A stretch of DNA of 64,000 nt from Cocos nucifera. Its lineage: Eukaryota > Streptophyta > Magnoliopsida > Arecales > Arecaceae. The notes under the pieces are model-generated. The model was not told the origin of the DNA. It did not search any database and saw only the letters and a program-made list of their open reading frames with translations. Made by a program: the position numbers and the translations under genes. Position 1 is the first letter of the stretch; each line of letters opens with the position of its first letter. Shown piece by piece: positions 36,196 through 48,500 of the stretch. Location: NCBI GenBank assembly GCA_006176705.1, contig QRFJ01000372.1, positions 744,001-808,000 of the forward strand. Direction: 5' to 3'.

Positions 36196-37759
36196 TATTA
36201 ACCCACTGATTGATTTTGATGATTCTAAAATATTGAGTATAAATAATACTAATCATGTATTTCAAGAATATATGTAGATCTTTTCAGATGTTCACATTAA
36301 AGAAATTATCTTTGAAAGAAATCATTTCAAGATATCAAGCCAAAGCAATTAAAAGAAGAAATTTTTATAAATTTGGATGGCTCGTTATGAAGAAAATTAA
36401 TTTAAAATATTTCAAAAGTTGAATTAATAAAGATGCTTGGAGAAGGTCAAAATTATTATTTCATCAAGTTAGAGATCAAGACAATATTTTTGGAAAGCCT
36501 CAAGAGCATTAGAAAAGTGTTTAAAATTTTTTGAGGTAATTTGAAAAGATTCGAAAGTCAAAAAATGAAAAAAAACATGTTTGGATAAAAAGGGTCGACT
36601 CCTAGGTCAATCACTTTTGAAATGGGCAGCTTGGCATACTTTAGCACGTTATTTTTGTATAGCCTCACATAAGGGTTGACCCAGGGTCGACCTCTATTGC
36701 ATAGAAACTGAACAAAAAGCTAAATTTTTTAGTGTTGTCCAAGTACTGACACCTAAAAAAAAGTATCAACATCTGAAAAAAGTGTCAACACCTAAATAAA
36801 AAAATATCGACCCCTATAGAAAAGTGTCGACCCCAAACACGAGACAGGCCTAATGGCTAGTTTTCTGCAGCTTTTCAAATGGTCATTTTTCCACTCCAAT
36901 GGCTAGTTCAAGACTTCCAATAGCTAGAACTGATTCTCCAGCCATCACTAAAAATATAAAAGACTACAGAAATATTTGAAAAGTAAGATTAATGAATTTT
37001 TAAGTAAAATCAGTTCGAATTTAAGAGGTTTTTATTGCACATCAAAAAGAGAGAAATTACGTTTTGATTTCAAAGGACATTCAAAAGTTATCTTCCATAA
37101 TATCTCAAACAACCTCTCAGCATCATTTGAAGAGAAGTGAAGCTTCGAAAGAGCACATATTCAGCTACTTCTTCGAGCTTTAAAAGAGTTCTTTTTTATT
37201 TTTATTTTTATGCTGAATTTTTATATTTGTATCTTTGTTTCTTTACAAGTTTTTTTAGAAAAAAAAAATTTGGGGTATAAGCTGGTCCAAACCGATAATT
37301 GGATGGTGTAAAGATTATGGTTGGTGCTTTTAGGTTAAAACCAACTAGGTTGATAGTAAATTCGAAAAAACTATCAATGTAGGATTGTGGTTGATGAGCC
37401 TGGTAAAACCAACTAGATTTATTTATGATCTCGGGTTAAAATAAATATACTATAATCTAGAAATTATAGTAAAATTCTCAAAAAGAGCTTGGAGAGTGGA
37501 TGTAGGTGCGGGATTGCACCGAATCACTATAAAATTCTTATGTGTTTGTATTGTATTTTTGCTTTTCTTGCCCTCATTACTTGCTTTACATATTTATGTT
37601 ATCTAGTTGATTTTAATTTTACTACTGCATTGCATATCCACCATAAACACTCAAATTCTATTAATTAGAAGTATATATTTACTTAGAATTTAATTTGACT
37701 AAAATTTTAAAAGAATCCAATTCACCTCCCCCCTCTTGGATTGCTACCTCTGGGCAACA
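36196..37759 (+). repeat. 3' LTR of the Sirevirus-like element
   Basis: Starts TATTAACC and ends GGGCAACA. It carries the intact version of the site into which the Angela-like element inserted in the 5' LTR. Confidence 0.9.
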
Positions 37760-39059
37760 CTCACTAAATATGTTAATCATCTACTCAAACTTGTCACCAA
37801 TAAGCTCTTGCATATTAGCAAATGTATTGGAGAAGTAAAGCCTCCGAGGCCCTTGCAATTATCTCCCATGTCTTCCTATACAGGTACCAATGCTTGTAAT
37901 TTGGCATAAATTTACTCCTATATAAATCGGCAACTATTGTATCCTTATCAAGCATTTTTTTATTGACACATCTCTTACAAGGACAACAAGCTCGTCTTTA
38001 AATTAAGAGTGTAGCATTCTCAAAAGCAAAATCATAGAAGTAAAGGACATCATTGTAAATGAAAATGGTCACGATACGCATCCGCACATGCAGACTTAGA
38101 GCGTGCTAGACAATTAGGCTGCATGAGTATATAAATTAAGTGTTATTTTTAAGTTATTATTTTATTTTTTTAAAAAAAATTGTACTCTTAGTTTGCAGCT
38201 TGAGGAGGTGGCCAAGGGCTCCGAGAGGCTATGATGATTGCTTGTATGAGATCCACCTAAATGAAGAAGATAAATTTCTATTCTTGTTGTTGTAGTTGCA
38301 AGACAAGCTTGGATTTATTGTAGTTGCAAGGCAAGCTTGGATGGTTTGTTATATCACAGACAATCGCTTGCAGCCACCTCATGGTTAAAGGTACAGAAAA
38401 ACTTGCAATATCCTATTTTTTAATAGTAGATATGAGTCTTCTTCACATTTTCATGTACTGAGATTATCATATATTGCTGGATGAAAATCAAACAATACCT
38501 AAATCAGGAGACCAGCAGACCAACACATTATTATATACTACTGGATGAGAATCATTTTTCTGCTCATACATTACAGATGCTAACTAATAATCTTTATTAC
38601 ACGTGAGCTAAATTTTGATCGTCTTGTTATGTTTTGATATATATTTTATTTGGACCAATTTTTAGGTTATAAGCAAGGCTTTGGTTTTTATTTTTATTGA
38701 GAACTTGTTTCATATAAGCTTTATTAGCCAACAAAATATATCATTTTAAATCTTGCATTGTCATCTATAATTGTATAATTAATTTGGTGAATCCATTTAT
38801 TTTTATTTTCAAAGATTATACATCATGTCTTCTAAAGGTTGGAGCCATTTTAGCCAAGAACAGAGCTCTCGAGGAGAGAGCAATCATGCGGCCAGCTCGC
38901 ATGGTTCTGTACCTCTCACATCGGATAGTAAATTCTAATATATTTGATATTCTTGTTTATGTTATTTTATCCTTTGCTAATAAATATAGCATTCTTTATA
39001 TTGAATATTTTGCACTCTGGTTCGAATGACGGGGGGTCATAAGTGACCCCATAGTCATA

Positions 39060-40781
39060 TGCAGCAGCGACCAACACCCAGACACAGAGTCATGGTCGAG
39101 AATCAGCCTGGCTTGCAACATCTCCAACTCGATCGGAGGATAGAGCACTCATCCACTTTCAAAGTTATTCGTAAGTACTACAACTTTAATTAATATATTT
39201 AGAATTTAGCCATTCTAGAGTTAATATTTATTTTTTAAAATTAATTTTGTAATATGTTTAGAGAGTCTGGAGTATCTTGTGTGGTTACTGGCATTATTCG
39301 ATACTTGATGCCAGGCTAGTAAACGAGTTCTCCTACTGGCTATCTGGAGCTCATGATGCAGCCTAGAAAATATTTCAAAAAAGTTAAAAATATTTAATTT
39401 TTAAATTTGCTATTGGGGTATTCTATTTATTAATATATGATTGATTCTACTTGCAAGAGTACTACCAATTTGAAACTCCTGAGGATGAGAAGGCTGGCCA
39501 TCAGACCTTCAAGGAGGTGGCCACGTGGAGGTTTCAAGATGGTTTGTATAGCCTTTGGCAGTCCGCCATCGAGCATTCTGGTTCTTAATCACCATCGAAC
39601 TAGAGGTCCTATAGGGATCACTGGATGTGAATGGATATATGAAAGGCCCTCTATGACCAGTGGAGTAGCAAGGAGTATGCTAGTAGGTTATAGAGGGTCT
39701 GGTAGAACTGGACCATCCAGCAAAATTCGATCAGGCACACAGGCGGCTCCATCAGTACACATGTTATGTCTGATAAATTGATAATTAATCTAGACCAAAA
39801 CTCTTTAGTAGAACTATATGTAAAAATTTTTATATATATGCTTTAATTAATTTAATTTTATTATTTACTTATTATAGACATGGTAGCTGGGTCATCCATC
39901 AGGCCAGCAATGGCTGTGAAAGGCCACACACTAGTCTAGAAGGATTGGTAATTACTTAGATTTTAGGTCACAATAAATTATGATAAGAATTTTAAACTAT
40001 ATTTATTAAGTTATTACAGAAACTGAAATATATATTAGAATGAATGTATTTTTGAATTGTATAGGCGGATTACGTGGAGTATGTTATTGTGCGATACAGT
40101 GATGGCCCATCCAGTTAGCTCCTCGTTGATCTTGAGGGATGGCTTAAGATCACCGAAGGGATGAGTAAGAGCTAGATCATAGGATTCGACCACAGCTTTG
40201 ATCCTCCAACGGCTCAATACTTTTTGGCATTCTCACAGGCCTCGATGTCCCAGACTTGGAGTGATGCACACATGGAGGAGGTCGTGTAGAGGCTTCTGAG
40301 ATAGCGATCTTAGAGGTTTCAGGATGCCATTCATGATATGGTTGTAGAAATTTTTCGGGATCCATAGCTACGCGATCAGTTGGGCTCATTATTTCAGCCA
40401 TCACATCAGGTAATTCTATTAGTAAATTTTTTTACTTATTTTAAGTTTTCATATTTAAAAACTTTACATATTTAGGCTTGAGTCAGAGAAAGGGATGTAG
40501 GGGCTAAAAATTCAATCTAATCATCCAATTGATGTCTATAGCTCCATATCATTGAATGAGATGTGGAGTAATCTGTTAAAGAATCAGATGAGCATATTGA
40601 AAGATACGCCTCCATATCGAAAGATACACTTCCGTATTAAAAGATATGCCTTCATATCAAAATTTATTAATAATATTTTATTTTTCTTCATTGTAGGATG
40701 TTGGCACATCTGGCTCTCATCTACTAGCTGCTGAAGAGGAGCAGGAGGATGAGAAGGAGGATGATGAGAAGGATTTGATCT
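39060..40781 (+). pseudogene. Transposase_24-like gene remnant of the giant CACTA-like element
   Basis: Exon-like blocks are separated by AT-rich gaps with gt/ag edges. Pieces: QRPTPRHRVMVENQPGLQ (about 39064-39120); YYQFETPEDEKAGHQTF (about 39461) followed by LYDQWSSKEYASR (about 39650) and NSIRHTGGSISTHVMSDK (about 39721-39775), the counterpart of the HTxGxxS segment in the 4.3-kb CACTA; then DYVEYVIVRYSDGPS, GWLKITEGMSKS and SQASMSQTWSDAHMEEV (40066-40290). It ends with GTSGSHLLAAEEEQEDEKED, an acidic tail and a stop (about 40698-40781). Several in-frame stops. The same tail type closes the related gene at 19767-21459. Domain naming is from memory of the family. Confidence 0.6.
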
Positions 40782-40979
40782 GATTTTTTTTATTTTAATA
40801 TATTTTATTTTTTTTAATACTACATGTAAAATTATATAATTTATATTTTTAATATAATATAATTAGTTTTTTATTTATAATTATCATATTATCTTTAGAT
40901 TTTAATTATAACCAATGTTAGGAACCATAATTGATTATGATTAATTAAAATAGATTTTAAAATATTATTATTATTTTTT

Positions 40980-41300
40980 AAAAAATAAATTTAACTATTA
41001 CCGATGGCATTAGTGATGGCAGAAGTAATTACTAATAATAAAATATTATTATCTTTTTTAAAAAAATAAAATTAATCATTACCTATGCAATTAGCAACAG
41101 TTTAAGCCATCACTAATAATTATTAACAATAGCATAAGTGACAAAAAATCTATCACTAATTATTTTTAAATTTTTTTAATATTTTATTTAAAAATTAGGA
41201 TGTAAATAGCAATAAAATATAATTATCACTAATGCCGTCACTAATAACTAGTATTAGCGATGGATATATAATCCATCTCTAATAGCTAAAATTAGTGCAT
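40980..41300. repeat. CACTA subterminal repeat array, right (inner part)
   Basis: Repeated attagcgatgg, attagtgatgg and ccatcactaata words spaced by AT-rich sequence, the same family as at 8290-9315. The outermost units lie at 42705-42790 next to the terminus. Confidence 0.75.
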
Positions 41301-41384
41301 AAGTATAATTGCTTAAGGACCTTAAGAATGAGTATCAAGAGACATAATTTTGAATCGCTCATATACGTGCGGTCTAAATTTTAT

Positions 41385-41800
41385 AATCACCATCATATAA
41401 ATAATTAAAGTAGTAGCAAAGATCATTTATCTAAAAAATTATTCTATAACCAGATGTTGTTTGGCCTTTTGATCATGCATTTTTCATTTAACGGCTATAT
41501 CATCTCGTGCTAAATTGATCGTAATAATAATGTCTGATTGAGGTAAAATTTTGATAGTATGCTATAAATATCATCAAGATCATCATTGTAGATTTTCAAA
41601 TCCATCGATGGTCTTTATCTATCAGATCATCATATGATCGTTCGTAGTTATCGACATTAAATTTTATTGATCGACATAGCTAAGGCTCCCGAATCGAGGT
41701 AAACTTTTGTAACGATACTCTATTGATAATTATTTAGATAATAAATGGTGAAGATAGATTTTAAATTTTAAAATTATACCTATAAATTATTTAGATAATG
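41385..41800. repeat. Single arm of the palindrome family found in the 4.3-kb CACTA
   Basis: Matches the right arm of 18130-19085 (and the inverse of its left arm): ataatcaccatcat, gatcattta, gccttttgatcat, ttgatagtatgctataaa, ggtctttatctatcagatcat and gataattatttaga occur in the same order. No second arm is adjacent. Confidence 0.8.
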
Positions 41801-41829
41801 ATAAATTATTTATAAAAATAAAAAAATTA

Positions 41830-42560
41830 ATTAAAAAAATATTTTTGATGCAAGAGAAATGTAGGCAGTAACATAATTGCCTATGCTTCCATGCAATTAA
41901 GCTTATTTTCGATGATAAAAAAGCATCCAAAAATGTTAAAAAAGTTTAATAAAAATTAAAAATATTTTTTGATGATAATGTAGTGCTAGTAAATTACCTA
42001 TATAAGCAGATAGCGTAGGCAATGATACTTATTCCCTATACAAATTTTGTGTCGACAAATATTTATTTATTTATTTATTTATTTATTTTGGTAAAATATT
42101 TTTCATTGCTATGTAATCATAGCCAATAAGGTTAATTTCCTACATTTATTCTTCTGTAGGAAATAAGGATAATTGTCTATGCAAATTTTGCATTGAAAAA
42201 TGTAAAAATATTTTCCAATGATATATAAGCATAGGAAATTATGCTAATTGCCTACGCTTTACTTTTGCGTAGGCAATAAGGTTCATTTCCTATGCATATA
42301 TGGCATCAACAAATATTTTATCAAAATAAAAAAGATAAATAAAGAACAAAATTATTTATCAATGTAAGGATACCGTAGGTAATTAGATTAATTTTCTATG
42401 TTTTTTTTTGCATAGGTAATAAGTCTTATTATCGATGTAAATTTTGCATCGGCAAATATTTTACCAAAATAAAAAATTAAGACCATCCATTATCGATACT
42501 TTTTGTTAAAATACCGATGGTATATTTATGTTGATAATTATTTTTTGTGACATATAATCT
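41830..42560. repeat. Second subterminal-type repeat block (cctacgc family)
   Basis: At least eight units combine a word like attgcctacgc or gcgtaggcaataagg with gatgcaaattttgcatcggcaaatattt. The unit differs from the ttagcgatgg repeats on either side. The block ends at 42560 with ttttttgtgac, which resembles a CACTA-like terminus. It may be a small CACTA or Mutator-like element nested just inside the right end of the giant element. Confidence 0.6.
42055..42090. repeat. (TTTA)n microsatellite
   Basis: About seven consecutive atttattt units. Confidence 0.9.
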
Positions 42561-42790
42561 TATGCATAGCTAATAATGCCCCTTTTTTCGACGTTTTATT
42601 GTTTGCATAGCTAATTGTCATTTTTATCTATGCAAAATATTGCATAGATAAATTTTGCATCGATAAATATTTTTTTTCTTATAATGTAGATTTTTTTCAA
42701 TCATCAATTAGCGACGAGATGCTGTCGCTAATAGTATTAGTGACGGTAAAATATCTATTAGCGATGATAATTAGTTGTTATTAATAATCA

Positions 42791-42804
42791 AATTTTTTGT
42801 AGTG
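42791..42804 (-). other. Right terminal inverted repeat of the giant CACTA-like element
   Basis: aattttttgtagtg reads CACTACAAAAAATT on the minus strand, a standard plant CACTA terminus. Possible 3-bp target site act (42805-42807); the left partner was not found. Confidence 0.75.
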
Positions 42805-45042
42805 ACTTTAAACCACTATTCATTTCTCTCCTTAGAACCACTTGCTAAGTGGTGTACCAAAAGGCCTTACTTTATTAACCAACTTATTCTTCTCTTACCA
42901 TATGTTGATTATCTAAAAATTCTTATATGCTCTCATATTTAATCCTATTTCTATTAAATGACAAATATAAGATTTTCCCTCGTGACCAACTTTATCCATT
43001 TGGATATGCACCGGCTTACTTTTGGTGCCAATAGTTGACCCTCGTATTCTTTCTAAAAGATTTAAATAACCTTGAACCCTCTCCCTAGATCTAATAATAT
43101 TCATAAAATGCCACCAATAACCTACAAAATTGGATTCTCTCTCTCTCTACATCTTAGCCATCAATCTATCTTTGACACCTTTTATCTTTGTGAGGAGGGG
43201 AACATCCAAATCAAGTTCTTCCATTTGGCTAGACTCACACTTAAATCAAACTCTGTCCATATCCTATCCTTTCCCTCTCTCCTCTGATTTAAGCTCTCCA
43301 AAGAAACACATACGTACCAAACAAATGCATTCTCCTTAGATCTGCACTATTGACCTCTTTAATTATCTCTCCATACCCCTAAGGTATTGGCATCTCAAAT
43401 TCATCATAAGCATTAAATCCTCTAGAATTAAATCAAAGCTCTTAAACTAATCCATCTCCTCTCTACATAATCCTAGCCCTGCAATAAAATATAACGTATG
43501 AAAATTCACTCTTCTATCATCTCAACCTTCTTTTTGTGCTATCTTATCTATTCTTTCCTAAACCTAACATTCAAAAGGATGAGGATATTAATTAATCTCC
43601 CTCTCTTTGCCATAAGATTTAGAATAACCTCAAGCCTCATTAAACACTAGCCTAGAATCTCTCGCCTCTCATTGCAAATACCCTCTCTCCTCTTCTCTAC
43701 CATCTCATCTCCTCTCTACACAATTCTAGGGAAACTTTATCTTTCTTGAGCCTAGCCATCTTTCTTTTCCTCTCATTACCAAGACTTTACTCTTATTCCC
43801 CACTAGCCACTTGATAAGGAAGAAAGAAGGAGCTTCAAAGGAGCATCAGGCCCCTACCCCCCTTCCTGCTCTGCCTCCTTTTCTCTACCTCTTTTCTTTT
43901 CATTCTCTTCTATGCTAGCTATGCTTGCAAATAAAGTAAGATTGGATTAGGAGACCTATTACTTTTAGGACCTCCTCATAAAGAGGTTGATGGGGGTGCA
44001 TTCATGTGCCATTTCACATGATTAAACTAAATCCTTTTATTTGATGGGAAATCAATAAAATGAGGGTAACCACTCTTATAACCATTTCTTAAGATGAGGG
44101 TTTTCTTTTTCTTGTAATGTTAAATAAAATGGGTAAACTTTCTTTTCTCAAGCATATAAATATGCAAATACATACACCCATGAAACTTATTTTAAAAAGC
44201 TAGTTCACTTAAGTTGTATATTTTTATTAATTAGATCCTTACTGATAAAACCGAACTCATTAGATAGATTCGAGATACCTTAGCTAGGTGGTGACTCCAA
44301 ACCAAATCTTAGGTCTTAAGGATGACTGTGCCATAAATATGTAGGGCAGCAAGATTGATTTGATGAATAATATAGTTGCAAAATATATAGAGGTTTATGG
44401 CATCAAGTTCTTAATTGTAGAAGGGGTCTCCACATGCTGCACCTTTTCACCCGTAGAGAGACATCTTGACCTCTCGTCCCAATCAAGTTCCATTCCTGTG
44501 TTCAATAGCATTGATCCTGCCATCATGAGACATGGAGCGAGATGCTAAAGAAATGAGGGTTATATTGTAGTCATCTTTATCCATTACTCTACAAGAAAGT
44601 GGAATACGAGGTAGCCTTCCTAAACAACCTTATAGAAGCCACTAAGTAGACATTGGAGCATGAAAAATTAAAGTTAGAGGCTACACCACCAATCATCTTA
44701 GAATACATTGACAAGATTGACAGAACTATAGCTATCTTTCAATGAAGGTTGAGTTGCTTTTGTTGGATATATTCAATGATGAGAATAAGAGAAGCAGCTA
44801 TATGGCTACAGTGATACTATGTTAGTGCACTGGATTGATCACGTGACATGGTTTTCTAGGAGCTCTCAATTCAAGGATCTAAATCTTTGTGTATGTAACT
44901 TACTTTTACCTTAAATTTGACATGCATGTGATATCCCCCCCCTTTTTTTTTTTTGAAAATGGGCTAATGCTATTTGATTATTATAAAGCCATATTCTAGT
45001 GTATTCATACCCCTGCTTATTTGACTATTATTTTCTACATTG

Positions 45043-45087
<45 letters not shown>

Positions 45088-45107
45088 TAGTTATCATGCT
45101 ATATGCC
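42805..45107. other. Intergenic DNA, no supported gene
   Basis: Pyrimidine-rich on the plus strand from 42830 to 43900, then mixed. Short open frames on both strands match no family I recognise. A (CT)n/(TA)n/(TG)n compound microsatellite lies at 45045-45089. Confidence 0.6.
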
Positions 45108-45560
45108 CGTACTACAAAATTGAGAGTATTAGTGGTGATACAATAGCGACGATCTAAAAAGTTATGTCACTACTAAGTTTTTAGTAACAGCATTTATGTT
45201 TGTTACTAATATTAAGTATAATAGTGATGACATATAATATCATCATAATAGATCGAATAGTACTGATGATATATTATGCGCTACTAAAAAGTTATCACTA
45301 TATTACTTATGATAACAACATATGTTCTTATAAAAGTTATATTATTTATGATAATATATAATACGCTACTGAAAAGCACTAATAATACATTATTCACGAC
45401 AACATTCTATATTGTCATAAAAAAAAGATGCACGATATATGGTGCATCACTAAAAGGCCATCACAATTAGTATATTATTTATGATAATATAAGATGTCAT
45501 CAAAAAGAATATTCTTTGTGATGATATATAGTATGTCACAACAAAGTTGTCATGAATGGT
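45108..45560. mobile_element. Small CACTA-like fragment
   Basis: Starts near gtactacaaaattg, one base away from a CACTACAAAA end. It then shows repeated 'agtgatgacatat', 'ctactaaaaagttatcac' and 'atgataacatat' units typical of subterminal arrays. The opposite terminus is not evident, so this is probably a truncated non-autonomous copy. Confidence 0.5.
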
Positions 45561-48500
45561 ATATTAGATTTACGAATCAACCAACTATTTGTTTGTTGGT
45601 AGCTATTATTCAATAGGCCTGTTTTCTTATTAGGATGGACATGGATTCGTTGTCCGCCCTATACATACATGGAGAAGGGACACTGATGATGACTCAGACT
45701 TTTGAATGTGTTGAGAGGATGCCATTTGACCGAGCCTCTTGCCGTACAAGACATATGCTCATGCAGCAAATTCTTAATGCACCGTCCAGATCGTGGATAC
45801 AATTTTATGGATGACCACAACAATGTTCAATGCTCTATATATGGGAAACACTTGTTGCCAAGGAATTGGATAGCTGGCACTAATTAAGCATACTGTTGTG
45901 TTTTTCATCAAAAGATAAATGACTATTAAATAAAAAAAATTACCGTATCATACATAGTGTGTGGTTATTTTATTTGATGGCTGTTGATGGTCTCCATCAA
46001 ATACTATACAGCATTTTATGGTGCCAAACATACACCATGAAAGATCTTGAATATAAGTATACTTTCCCTCTAATGACAATAACCTTAAAAGATCATTTTT
46101 TTACGGATAAAATATTTTATTTAAAAATTTATATTTTTTTAAATAAATATTTTTTAAATAATAGTTAAATAAAAAAATAATTTATCTATATTCTTTTATG
46201 TATGAACAAATTACTATATTATTTTATATTATTATTTTTTTAAATAAATTATTAAAATTTATTCATATTTTTTATAATATTTTTTATACTTTTTTAGATT
46301 TAAAGAGAGTGGATAGCTTAGTTATTGAACATTAAATAATAAAAATATTAAAAATTAAAATAAAATATTTTAGATATAAAATTAAATATCTACTTTATTG
46401 ATTCATAAAAAAATAATTTAATTATTTTTTAGATGAATAAATTTTTTTTATTTCATGAATAAATGCTATATCCATAAAAAAATAATTTTTTTAATTTTAA
46501 AAATATAAAAATATTAATAAATTAATAAATAAATATTTTTTTTTAATATTTATTCATAAAAAAATAAATCCTTTTATCAACTTGAACTACTATCCCACAA
46601 TAAGGTAAATTAAGTGACCCAAAATTTATTATAATTACATTAATTGTTGATGTTGCCTGTATTAATGTTTCACATGTTTCCTCCAATATAGAATTGCATC
46701 CGGTACATTGATGGTGCCCACATTCCAGCCACCGCGAAGTTGGGAGGAGGGACTCGCATAACACCTTGGCAGCCTGCTTGTTCGATTATACAATCTTGCA
46801 TGCAGCAACCAACCAGATGGAAGAGATTCATCGTTGATATGAGGGTCCTATGATGGATAGATTAGTAGCTGCATCACATCCGCCAGCTCAGCAGTCGATC
46901 CAACATATATATAAATATTTAAAAATATAGAAGAATTAATGGAGTGACATGCATAGAATTTTATGCGTGTTGAATACTAGCTCGATGTGGTTCAACCAAA
47001 AATTTTTCCTGGTCATGGGCGTGACAGATGGGGGCAGAAATGCAAGGGGAAGCCGCCCGCGCTTATCATACCTCGTGCCCCTTGACATGACGTGCCAGCT
47101 GCCCTCGCGGTACACACAGGATTCTTCACGTGGTGATCCATGTCCTACTTTCTGTCGTTTTGCTCTTCTCTTGCTTAATTTCTTGCCTGACGTACTTAGC
47201 TAACTGCAGCAAACCCATTTTTAAAAAAGAAAAAAATTGCGGCAACTTAGTTTGTACGTACTACCATCATTTCATTTTTGCTACGTCCAGCAATCACATC
47301 CGAATGGTGCCAGCGATGCTTGCATATGCATGCATAAAAAGTACGCATGTTTAGAATTTATTACAATTACAAATTAATATTCATTTTTAGATAAAAAAAA
47401 AATAAATGGGGAAGTAGCGTCTAGAGTTTCTTGAGGCCGCGGGTGAGGCTGGTTGGGGTGGAACGCTCGCCTCATCATGCTACAGCCCATATGGATGGCA
47501 GGGAAGTTGTGTCCATAAAATAAAAGATAACCATTTATCCCTCGATTCCTCCAACCATACAGCATATAACCATTTATCCCTCGGTTCCTCCAACCATACA
47601 GCATCATAGTGAGGAAAACTCTCAATGTTTATCAAACTAAATACACAAATCTCTTATTCCAAAGAATAGCCCTATGCCTCTTCTCCAGCCCTATACCTTC
47701 AAAATAAGTTGGATAACTCTCTTCCGTGCAAAACTTATTTTCACAACAAACAGTTTAAAATCCGAACTCTCTCGTTAGCAAGAAAAATCTGGGTGTCCAA
47801 CGCTTTCACTCCCCTACACTCTTCCAGCCTTCGTTATATATGGTTGCATTTGGCGGATACCTTAATAGAGCATCCAAACTGGCTTTTAGTATTTCCTTTT
47901 GAACTGATAAGTGGAGAAGGAATAAAGAGAGATGGACTTCATGAAAGGTATGGATTTTATCGTAAAAATAAAATTTCCCTCCCAATTTTTGGTGAGATTA
48001 AAGAATGAATAAGGGGGGGAAAAGGATAATTAGGGAGAATATGGTTTCATTATTCAGGTAGAACAGCAATTCCAACCCCCATTTTTTTCTCTTTGGATGG
48101 AATAGGACGGAATAACTCCCTTCTTCGGTTTCGATCCCGCGAAAGCTGGCTTAAGAGAACAATAAAGAGCCTTAATTTATAATTTATAACAGGTTGCCAT
48201 GAGAATAATAAGCAAGCCAATTTAAGAATTCGTAGTTGGAAGTGGGGCAGAACTCCGCTAGCATGGGTTCAGGGCAGCAAGGCAAGCCCTACTCATTTTT
48301 CAGAATATTAGGGCTCCAAGGGGGGCGCTGAGGGATTACTCGTCAACGACAGAAGAAGACGAAGGTAGTTTGGCATTCACGCCTAACGTAGGAGAGTGTC
48401 ATACCCATAAGGTGACGACCCGACTCATTGCTGAAACAATGCACGCCTGCGTGCAGCTCGATGGGGTGAACATAACGGTGAGTTGGTGAGTTTCTAGTGT

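Larger units (their letters stand above)
14253..37759 (+). mobile_element. Sirevirus-like Copia retrotransposon, non-autonomous
   Basis: LTRs are 14253-31001 (interrupted at 15395/15396 by the Angela-like element) and 36196-37759, each about 1.56 kb when complete. Both begin TATTRACC followed by an attttgatgattctaaa segment and end with CAAYA. A primer-binding site follows at 31004 and a gatggagat purine stretch precedes the 3' LTR. The interior has the Sirevirus-type gag (DUF4219/UBN2 start, coiled coil, knuckle, WVPK) but no protease, integrase, RT or RNase H. The host sequence resumes cleanly when compared with copy 1 of the 2.6-kb repeat (11660-11700). The flanking five-mers tccat and ctcac differ only by transitions. 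Confidence 0.82.
12953..39042. repeat. 2.6-kb tandem duplication, copy 2, split by the Sirevirus-like element
   Basis: Copy 2 runs 12953-14252, is interrupted, and resumes at 37760. It ends near 39042 where the sequence leaves the repeat. With the 23,507-bp insertion removed its length is about 2.58 kb, matching copy 1 (2.61 kb). The insertion lies in the right arm of its palindrome: left arm about 13680-14140, right arm about 14150-14252 plus 37760-38115. Confidence 0.85.
8281..42804 (+). mobile_element. Giant CACTA-like (En/Spm) DNA transposon remnant, heavily nested
   Basis: The right end reads ...tttttgtagtg (ending 42804), the reverse complement of a CACTACAAAAA terminus. It is preceded by subterminal repeats of the type ttagcgatgg/ccatcgctaa at 40980-42790. 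Matching arrays occupy about 8290-9310. Between them lie a C-rich block, a 2.6-kb tandem duplication with a palindrome, and a degraded gene (about 39090-40781) resembling the plant CACTA-associated Transposase_24 family. No CACTA terminus was found on the left, so the start given is only the first repeat-rich base. Without the 23.5-kb Sirevirus-like insertion the element would be about 11 kb. It could also be a composite of several CACTA relics. Confidence 0.6.

Noticed and set aside
45702..45887. 61-codon plus-strand frame with ordinary composition
   Set aside because: No recognisable domain, no splice context and no neighbouring coding blocks; left as intergenic.
47374..47625. Minus-strand open frame with a duplicated NRGINGY segment
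   Set aside because: The duplication is a 39-bp DNA tandem repeat; the rest shows no family resemblance.
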